A DNA stretch of 6,556 bases from an uncultured Oscillospiraceae bacterium. GTDB taxonomy: Bacteria > Bacillota > Clostridia > Oscillospirales > Oscillospiraceae. The stretch is taken from assembly GCA_900756495.1 (NCBI GenBank), contig CAAEKI010000152.1, forward strand, positions 1 through 6,556, in the 5' to 3' direction. Shown here piece by piece: positions 1 through 6,200 of the stretch (its first letter is position 1; the number at the start of each line of letters is the position of its first letter). The translations under genes were made by a program, and so were the position numbers. Below the pieces are notes generated by a model. That model did not search any database and was not told where the DNA came from. It worked only from the letters and a program-made list of their open reading frames with translations.

Positions 1-1508
1 AGGGGAGCCGGAAAAAAAGCGTAGGAGGTAAAGAGGCACTGTCCGCTGGCCGCGATCATCTCCATCAGATTCTGGAACATGATCGTAAGGTCTGCCTTGG
101 CCTTTGGGGTCTGGGTATCCATATGCAGGCCCAGGCCCTCCAGTATCACCATATAGCCGCCGTTGAGGTGGCAGCCTCCCCGGTTGGACACCGCGTAGCC
201 CAGGCCCATCCCCACCGCCCGCCGCGGCTCATATGCCGACAGTTCCAGCCCCTTGGACTGGATGGCAAAGTCGGTTCCGCCATATTTCTCCGAAAGGCGC
301 TTTGTCCCCTCGGCCAGCTCGTTTCCAATGCCCCTGCGGTGGGCTATATCCTCCCAAATGCGGGAAATCTCCTCTACTTCGCCGAAGTTCAGGCCATTCT
401 TCCAGATGCCCTCCCGGTTGGCCTCCATAGCCCAGGCCAGGGTACCGGCAGCCGAAATGGAATCCATCCCCAGCTCGTCCAGCTCGTAGTTCCACCTGAG
501 CAGCAGTTCCATGCTGTGGTTCCGGATTCCGCCGCCCAGCAGTCCCAATGTCTCCAGCTCAGGCCCTTTGACCTCCTGGCCGTCTACCGCCACCGTCCGG
601 GCGCATCGGATAGGGCAGGTAAGGCAGCCCTTGTTGACCGTGTTGAACTCTTCGGCCAGCCGCTCGCCGTTGACCGCCTCGAAATCCTCGTTCTTCCCAT
701 ATCGAAAGTTCTCGGTGGCCAGAATACCCCGCATCTGCATCTGGCTGACCAGCCCGGCGGTACCGATCCTGGGCAGCTGCTCCCCTGTCAGCGGGTGGGA
801 GCGGAGATAGGAAAACCATTTGCGGTTCCATGCCCTGGTTTTCTCCGGCCGGTATGGCTTCACCACATGGTTGCCCGTCACGGTAACGGCCTTCAGGTTC
901 ATCCATCCCATCACCGCCCCCATGCCTGTGCGGCCCGAGATCCTCTCATTGCTGACGATGGAGGCATAGAGCACCTGATTTTCTCCTGCCGGGCCGATGC
1001 ACAGCTTGCCGCTCTTGTCCGGCGCGCCGTTTTGGGTCAGCAGCGCCGACAGGGCCCTCTGCGTCTCAGAGGTCTTCATCCCCCACAGCTCATCTGCGCT
1101 GTGAAACACAAAGGCGTCGTTTGTAATCTCCAGCCAGACATGTCCCTTTGCCCGGCCGCGGAGAATCAGGGCGTCATACCCCGCCTTTTTTAAATAGTAG
1201 CCAAAGTTGCCACCGCAGTTGGAGGAGGCCAGTAACCCGGTCTGAGGGGACAGCGTGGAGATATTGAAGCGGCTGGAACTGGGCGCCCCCGTCCCCGTCA
1301 GAGGTCCGGTGGCTATGACCAGCAGATTGCCTTCTGAAAAGGCGGTCTCCCGCCCTGTCAGGTGGTCGCTGAGAATCTTGGCCGCCATAATTTTCCCGCC
1401 GATGTACTGCGCCCTGTCCCGGTCTGACCAGGGATAGGGTGAAACCTCGCCCGTGGACAGGTCTACCTGAGCCACCTTTCCCATGTAGCCGCCGTATATG
1501 GATGACAT
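1..1508 (-). CDS. Aldehyde:ferredoxin oxidoreductase (AFOR) family enzyme, 3' end outside window
   Basis: Cytosolic tungsten- or molybdenum-bispterin enzyme; family members oxidise aldehydes to carboxylic acids with ferredoxin as acceptor. The 502 visible codons read as an AFOR N-terminal domain (about residues 5-205) followed by most of the C-terminal domain. Cluster ligands are present as C295-x2-C298-x3-C302 (KGCLTCPIRC), with the distal fourth Cys at C491 (ASGQCLF), at nearly the same spacing as in Pyrococcus furiosus AOR (288/291/295/494). The pterin-binding N-terminal block is also present (R80, then SSNCGGNFG at 95-103). The first DxxGL pterin motif is DELGMD (344-349); the second is AASGQC (486-491), lacking the usual Asp. 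The start ATG at 1508 follows AGGAAGG (1517-1523) with 8 nt spacing. Known enzymes are about 600-620 residues, so about 100 residues lie left of the window. Which subfamily (AOR, FOR, GAPOR or another) and which substrate cannot be decided here. Confidence 0.95.
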   Translation of the reverse strand, partial: MSSIYGGYMGKVAQVDLSTGEVSPYPWSDRDRAQYIGGKIMAAKILSDHLTGRETAFSEGNLLVIATGPLTGTGAPSSSRFNISTLSPQTGLLASSNCGGNFGYYLKKAGYDALILRGRAKGHVWLEITNDAFVFHSADELWGMKTSETQRALSALLTQNGAPDKSGKLCIGPAGENQVLYASIVSNERISGRTGMGAVMGWMNLKAVTVTGNHVVKPYRPEKTRAWNRKWFSYLRSHPLTGEQLPRIGTAGLVSQMQMRGILATENFRYGKNEDFEAVNGERLAEEFNTVNKGCLTCPIRCARTVAVDGQEVKGPELETLGLLGGGIRNHSMELLLRWNYELDELGMDSISAAGTLAWAMEANREGIWKNGLNFGEVEEISRIWEDIAHRRGIGNELAEGTKRLSEKYGGTDFAIQSKGLELSAYEPRRAVGMGLGYAVSNRGGCHLNGGYMVILEGLGLHMDTQTPKAKADLTIMFQNLMEMIAASGQCLFTSYAFFPAP

Positions 1509-1537
1509 TCCTGTTTCCTTCCTCTCCCCGCCTCTGT

Positions 1538-1559
1538 GCAAAAAGCGGATTTTGCCCGC
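1538..1559 (-). other. Two alternative small hairpins in the oxidoreductase 5' leader
   Basis: GCAAAA (1538-1543) pairs with TTTTGC (1550-1555) across a 6-nt loop. GCGG (1545-1548) can instead pair with CCGC (1556-1559). The two stems exclude each other and lie between the predicted transcription start and the ribosome binding site. The stems are short (6 and 4 bp), so they may have no function. Confidence 0.25.
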
Positions 1560-1589
1560 ATTTACAAAATTCGAGCCTCTTTTTTCCTT

Positions 1590-1618
1590 ACTATACTATA
1601 TTTTATGACCGCTGTCAC
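1590..1618 (-). promoter_or_regulatory. Sigma-A-type promoter of the oxidoreductase gene
   Basis: Read on the minus strand, GTGACA (1618-1613) is followed after exactly 17 bases by TATAGT (1595-1590). These match TTGACA and TATAAT in five of six positions each. Transcription would begin near 1583, giving a leader of about 75 nt. A second TATAGT overlaps 5 bases upstream, but its 12-base spacer to GTGACA is too short. Predicted from sequence only. Confidence 0.65.
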
Positions 1619-1651
1619 CTAGAACTTTCCTGCCCCACAGCAATTTCTCTC

Positions 1652-1665
1652 GCCGGTGTACCGGC
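1652..1665. promoter_or_regulatory. Inverted repeat between divergent promoters, candidate operator
   Basis: GCCGGT and ACCGGC are perfect 6-bp arms around a central GT. Outer arms TTTCT (1645-1649) and AGAAA (1666-1670) extend the symmetry imperfectly, with three unpaired bases on the left. The site is 33 bases upstream of the oxidoreductase -35 box and about 60 bases upstream of the membrane-gene -10 box, so a dimeric regulator bound here could affect both promoters. No regulator is encoded in the window. Confidence 0.4.
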
Positions 1666-1725
1666 AGAAACCGCGCTATTTCGAACACAAAATATGGGGT
1701 TTCTATGGCTTTTTCCATCGGGATA

Positions 1726-1734
1726 TGGTATGAT
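1726..1734 (+). promoter_or_regulatory. Extended -10 promoter for the membrane-protein pair
   Basis: TGG followed by TATGAT (1729-1734) forms an extended -10 element (TGnTATAAT type). No good -35 box is seen at 17 bases, where TGGCTT (1706-1711) sits, as is common for extended -10 promoters. Transcription would start near 1741, just before the ribosome binding site. This position makes an upstream ATG at 1705 an unlikely start codon. Confidence 0.5.
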
Positions 1735-1746
1735 GCTCATAACACG

Positions 1747-1754
1747 AAGGGAGG
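1747..1754 (+). promoter_or_regulatory. Ribosome binding site that sets a GTG start
   Basis: AAGGGAGG lies 10 bases before the in-frame GTG at 1765. The only in-frame ATG upstream (1705) has no Shine-Dalgarno sequence and lies ahead of the predicted -10 box. The GTG is therefore preferred, although the spacing is slightly long. Confidence 0.6.
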
Positions 1755-1764
1755 CACGGTCCGG

Positions 1765-2448
1765 GTGAAGAGGCGGCGCGGCTGGCTGATTCCTGTATTC
1801 CTTGGGGCAGAAGGAGGTCTCTATACGCTCTTCCTCATCCTGGATCTTTTGGGACATTGGGATTGGAGTGTTCCAGTCAAGTACGCCTCTATTGTGGTAT
1901 GCCTGCTCTTTTCCCTGGGCGGAAAAAGGCTTATGGCCTGCGCCATGGCCCTTACCCTTCTGGCCGATACCTTCCTGCTCCTGCTGGACGCCCATTACCT
2001 GGCCGGCGTGGCCTCCTTCTGTGCCGTACAGATTCTGTATCTGCTGCGCATCAGGGGGTGGGGCGGCTGGCCCCTTCCCCTCTGGGCCGCCCTGCGCGGC
2101 GGACTGTTTGCCGCCGCCCTGGCGATCTCCGCAGCGGGCGGAATCCTGACCTCCCTGACCGCTGTGTCCGCTTTTTACTTCACCCAGCTTCTGTGCAGCG
2201 CCGCCGAGAGCTTTCCGCTGGCCCGGAGGGGGCGGCCGCACCTCCTCTTCTCCGCCGGGCTTCTCCTCTTTATCGGGTGTGACCTGTGCGTGGGGCTGCA
2301 CAACCTGCCCGGCCTTTTGGGCGCTGACCCCACCGCCCCAATTTTCTCCTTTGCGGCGGTGGGCATGTGGCTTTTCTATCTCCCCTCCCAGGTATTGCTG
2401 GCCCTGTCGGGGCGGGAGAATGCTCTTAGAAAAGGAGGGATGCCATGA
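1765..2448 (+). CDS. YhhN/lysoplasmalogenase-like multi-pass membrane protein
   Basis: The 227-residue product starts with a basic patch (KRRR, residues 2-5) and is then almost wholly hydrophobic, with about seven to eight membrane segments (roughly 7-27, 38-52, 56-74, 80-95, 105-128, 131-147, 160-178 and 194-214). Its layout resembles the YhhN/TMEM86 family, whose studied members cleave the vinyl-ether bond of lysoplasmalogens. Matching features are an intramembrane Asp in the third segment (ALTLLADTFLLLLD, D68), a second Asp in LLLFIGCDLCVGL (D173), and a final Tyr/Gln segment (FYLPSQVLLALS). The usual Gly before the first Asp is Ala here, so this is a divergent member and catalysis is not assured. 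Start GTG at 1765 is chosen from the ribosome binding site and promoter positions. The stop overlaps the next start by 4 bases, implying translational coupling. Other polytopic families remain possible. Confidence 0.6.
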   Translation: MKRRRGWLIPVFLGAEGGLYTLFLILDLLGHWDWSVPVKYASIVVCLLFSLGGKRLMACAMALTLLADTFLLLLDAHYLAGVASFCAVQILYLLRIRGWGGWPLPLWAALRGGLFAAALAISAAGGILTSLTAVSAFYFTQLLCSAAESFPLARRGRPHLLFSAGLLLFIGCDLCVGLHNLPGLLGADPTAPIFSFAAVGMWLFYLPSQVLLALSGRENALRKGGMP

Positions 2449-3128
2449 GGACCAGCAAGCTCTTCTCTGCGGCCATCTCCCTGTGCGCCGCGCTGGCAGT
2501 GCTGGCCTGCTCCATTGCAGTGCCCATTCTGTTCCGGCCGTTCTACTACGCGCAGATAGAATCGCTGGAGCTCCCGGCGCGCACCGGCTATAGCGAGGAG
2601 ATCATTCGGGAGGCCTACGACGAGATGCTGGACTTCTGCGTGCTGGGAAGCCCCTTCGGCACCGGCGCTCTGCGCTGGTCCGAATCCGGCAGAAGTCACT
2701 TCGCCGACGTAGCCGTTCTCTTCCGTCTGGATTTCGGCGTAGCCGCGGCGTCCCTGGCAGGTCTGGCGGTCTGCCTGGGACTTTATCTCGGCCGAAAACT
2801 CCGGCCCCACCGCTTCCTGGGCCGCGGGCCCGGCTTTTGGGCGGGCGCACTGTTGGCCGGCTGCTTCATGATTGTCACCGTCCTGGCAGCCACTGACTTC
2901 AACCGGGCCTTTGTGGTCTTTCACGCCCTCTTCTTTCCCGGCAAGGAAAATTGGATCTTCGATCCCCGGACCGATGAGATTATCAATATCCTTCCCCAGG
3001 AATTCTTTATGAACTGCGCCGTCTGTATTGTGGCCGTGCTGCTGCTCTGCTGCGCCTGCCTCGTCCTGTCCGATCTCCTGTTTGGGCGGAGGCGGCGGAA
3101 AAATTTGTCCCCGGCGGGAAAAAGCTGA
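2445..3128 (+). CDS. TIGR01906/DUF1461 family integral membrane protein
   Basis: The 227-residue product has four predicted membrane segments (about 7-30, 97-116, 131-150 and 190-212) and a basic tail (RRRRK, 215-219). I recognise the family, of unknown function in Firmicutes, from the conserved order of motifs: HFADVAVLF (85-93) before the second helix, then FH at 159-160, FFPGKENWIFDP (163-174) and ILPQEFF (182-188) before the last helix. The two loops, 31-96 and 151-189, probably face the outside. AAAGGAGG (2431-2438), inside the upstream gene, lies 6 bases before the ATG, and the ATGA overlap makes a two-gene operon. The length is normal for the family and the gene looks intact. Nothing in the sequence shows a biochemical activity. 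Confidence 0.88.
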   Translation: MRTSKLFSAAISLCAALAVLACSIAVPILFRPFYYAQIESLELPARTGYSEEIIREAYDEMLDFCVLGSPFGTGALRWSESGRSHFADVAVLFRLDFGVAAASLAGLAVCLGLYLGRKLRPHRFLGRGPGFWAGALLAGCFMIVTVLAATDFNRAFVVFHALFFPGKENWIFDPRTDEIINILPQEFFMNCAVCIVAVLLLCCACLVLSDLLFGRRRRKNLSPAGKS

Positions 3129-3149
3129 AACTTTTCAGCCTTTTTCCCC
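3116..3149 (+). terminator. Rho-independent-like terminator overlapping the stop codon
   Basis: GGGAAAAAGCTGAA (3116-3129) pairs with TTCAGC (3134-3139) and TTTTTCCC (3141-3148), around the loop ACTT with one bulged C at 3140. The five T residues form the 3' side of the stem and can also act as a U-tract behind the inner GCTGAA/TTCAGC hairpin. The TGA stop at 3126-3128 lies inside the stem, so ribosomes at the gene end should hinder its folding. Confidence 0.55.
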
Positions 3150-3177
3150 GTCTATATAGAGATAGGGAATCTGTATT

Positions 3178-3190
3178 CACATATGATGTG
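3178..3190 (+). promoter_or_regulatory. Weak candidate -10 box within an inverted repeat, before the SLH gene
   Basis: TATGAT (3182-3187) is the best -10 match in the 88-bp gap before the SLH gene, but the sequence 17 bases upstream (GAGATA) is a poor -35 box. The -10 lies inside CACAT-ATG-ATGTG (3178-3190), an inverted repeat with 5-bp arms that could be a small operator or chance. A perfect 10-bp palindrome, TCTATATAGA, lies at 3151-3160. All are low confidence. Confidence 0.25.
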
Positions 3191-3216
3191 GAAATCATGG
3201 AAGGAGAACGTTTACT

Positions 3217-6200
3217 ATGGATGTACGCAAGAGACCTCTCTGGCCCCGCTGCCTGTCCCTGCTGCTGGCCCTAGCCATGCTGGCAGGGCTGCTTCCCGCC
3301 GCGCTGGCTGCGGACAATGTCGGGGAGCCCGACCTCAGCCTAACTCCCTCTTCCGAGACCATCAAGGTAGGTGAAACGCTTACCCTGGAGGCCGCGGTAA
3401 CCGCCCCGGAGGGCGCAATTTATGACAAGAACAATATCTCCTGGGAAAGCTCCAATCCTGCTGTTGCTTCTGTCTCCGATGATGGAACCGTGAAAGGACT
3501 TGCCGTGGGAGATACCCAGATTTCAGCAGAAATTGAAATTCAAACGGATGCTTCCACACGCATTACCAAAACCGCTACCTGCGACATTAAGGTGGATGGA
3601 ATTCCTGTAGAGGGGATCTCCCTTTCCAAAACATCCCTTACCTTAGTTGAAGGAAAGAACGAACGGCTTTCTGTCAATTTTTCGCCTGAAAATGCCACGA
3701 ATAAGACTGTTCATTGGTCTGCTACCGGCGGGGTAACTGTAGTTGACGGCCTCGTAACTGCTGTTACGGCCGGAGAAGCTGTTGTTACCGCTACATCAGA
3801 AGATGGAAATTTTGAGGCACAATGTAACGTTACGGTAACCGCTGCACCTGTTACCACTACCGTTACGGTATCCCCCACTTCGATCTCCCTTCCCGCAGGC
3901 GGCTCCACCAAGCTGACCGCTTCCGCATCCGACGGATCTTCTGTTACTTGGAGCAGCAATAAAACCAGTGTCGCGACTGTCAGCTCGTCGGGTAATGTAA
4001 CCGCCGTCGGAGCAGGTACCGCTACCATTACCGCTACCACCAAAAGCGGAGCCAGCGCCTCCTGCACTGTCACGGTCAGCAGCACCATTTCTGTCTCCAG
4101 CGTAAGCCTGCCCAGCAGCACCACCGTCTCTATGGGAAAGACCGTACAGCTTTCTCCCACTATCTCTCCCTCCACTGCCACCAATAAAAATGTGACGTGG
4201 AAGAGCAGCAATGAAAGTGTCGCCAAGGTCAGCAGCAGCGGCGTTGTAACCGGCGTCGCTGTCGGTTCCGCCAACATTACGGTCACCACGTCGGACGGAG
4301 GCAAAACCGCCACCTGCAGAGTGGTTGTCACCAGCCCCGCCGCCGCCGACGTCACCTACTCCACCGCCAAGGGCGAACCCGTCACCTTTGACGCCTCCGA
4401 CTTCAATTCTGTGTGCAACAAGCTGATGGGGCGGAACCTGAACTATGTCAAATTCAGCCTCCCCTCCTCCTCCAACGGCACGCTCTACTACAACTACTCT
4501 GACGGCGATTACGACCGGGAGCTGACCTCCAGCGACGAGTGCAGGCGCAACGGCTCCCCCTCGCTCTCCTCCGTCACCTTCGTCCCCAAGTCCAGCCGCA
4601 CCGGTAAGGTCACCATCTCCTACACCGGCTGGGATTCCAGCGGCTATGAGTTTACCGGCGAGGTGGTCATCTCCATCGACACCAACGACGGCGTGATCTC
4701 CTACTCCACCGCCAAGAACACGCCGGTCACGCTGGATGACTCCTCCTTCAACGATTTCAGCCAGGATGTAAACGACTCCAATTTTGATTACATCCAGTTC
4801 ACCCTGCCCAGCTCCTCCTACGGCACCCTGTACTACGGCTATGACAGCGACGGCGACTATGAGCGGGCCGTCTCGTCCAACACCAAGTACTACCGCAGCT
4901 CCAGCTACTACCTGGACGAGGTCACCTTTGTTCCCCGGGACAACTACACCGGCACCGTAAACATCTCGTTTACCGGACGGAGCACTGACGGCGACTCCCT
5001 GTCGGGCACCCTGCGGATCTATGTGGGCGTCAGCTCCAGCGACGATATCAGCTATTCCACCGATATCAATGAATCGGTTCCCCTGGTGGAGCAGGATTTC
5101 ATTGACTTCTGCAAGGCTGAGACCGGCGTCACCTTTGACTACGTCACCTTTACCCCGCCCTCCTCTTCCAGAGGCTATCTCTACTACAACTACAGGAGCT
5201 CCAGCTCCTCCAACACCAAGGTCTCCTCCGGAACCAGGTACTACCGCAACTCCAGCCCCTACCTGGAGAACATCACCTTTGTCCCCGCCAAGGACTATGA
5301 GGGGACGGTCAGCATTCCCTTCTCCGGCTACAGCGCCGACGACGAAAAGTTCTCCGGCACGCTTCGGATTTATGTCGGCGCAGGCGCGGGAGATGTAACC
5401 TATTCCGCCAGTATCGGCGAGGCCGTCACCTTCTCCGCCAGCGACTTCAATTCCTTCTGCAAGGATCTGACCGACGCCAACCTGAACTATGTGCGCTTTA
5501 CACTGCCCTCCTCCTCCAGCGGAACGCTCTACTATGATTACAATACCAGCACCGGCAAATATGACAGCCGGGTCACCTCCAACACCAGCTACTACCGCAG
5601 CTCCAGCCCCAAGCTGAACGATGTGACCTTCGTCCCCGCCAGCAACGTAACCGGTACGGTAGCCATCTCCTTTACCGGGCGGAGTACCAACAGCAAGAGC
5701 TTCAGCGGCACGGTGGTCATCACCTACGACTCCTTGAAGGAGCCCTCAGTCATCCGCTATTCCACCACCGGCCTGCCCGTGCAGTTCAATATCAGCGACT
5801 TTAACAGCGCCAGCAAAAGCAGGGGCGGAGCCGAATTGAACTACCTCACCTTTACCACCCCCAGCAGCACCTACGGCAAGCTGTATCTCAATTACGCCTC
5901 CCCCATCAGCAACGGCGGTGTGCTCAGCTCCAACACCTACTGCTACGCCAGCGGCAATCCCTCCATCGGAAGCATCGCCTTTGTGCCCAAGGCCGGATTT
6001 AACGGCATTGCCTACCTCTATTATTCGGCAAAGGATAAGAACGGCAGTACCTACAGCGGCACTGTAGAGATCTCCGTCACTCCCGCCTCTTCCTCCAGTG
6101 TCTTTACTGACGTAGGCGTCAACTACAACTGGGCCGCCTCCGCAGTGGACTTCCTGAACAAGACCGGCGTGGTCAAGGGCACCGGATCCAATCAGTTCTC

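Noticed and set aside
123..1193. Plus-strand open frame of 356 codons
   Set aside because: It lies wholly antisense to the oxidoreductase, whose frame carries all family motifs. The product is low-complexity His/Pro/Leu-rich with no recognisable domain, typical of an antisense frame in GC-rich DNA.
1509..1583. Molybdenum/tungsten cofactor riboswitch in the oxidoreductase leader
   Set aside because: The predicted leader is only about 75 nt with two short stems, too small and simple for the known Moco-type riboswitch fold.
1705..1764. ATG at 1705 as the start of the YhhN-like gene
   Set aside because: It adds 20 polar residues, has no Shine-Dalgarno sequence, and lies upstream of the predicted extended -10 box; the GTG at 1765 fits better.
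1439..1768. Plus-strand open frame across the divergent promoter region
   Set aside because: It starts inside the oxidoreductase on the opposite strand, crosses both predicted promoters, and has no ribosome binding site or domain.
3711..4355. Minus-strand open frame of 214 codons rich in Val, Thr and Leu
   Set aside because: It is the antisense of the Thr/Val-rich Big_2 domains, where GTx and ACx codons read as Asn/Asp/Val/Thr on the other strand. It has no ribosome binding site and no domain.
4351..6087. Repeats as a CRISPR array or mobile element
   Set aside because: The periodicity is in the protein frame (about 350 bp units), the DNA copies are divergent, and the reading frame stays open throughout; there are no short exact repeats with spacers or terminal inverted repeats.
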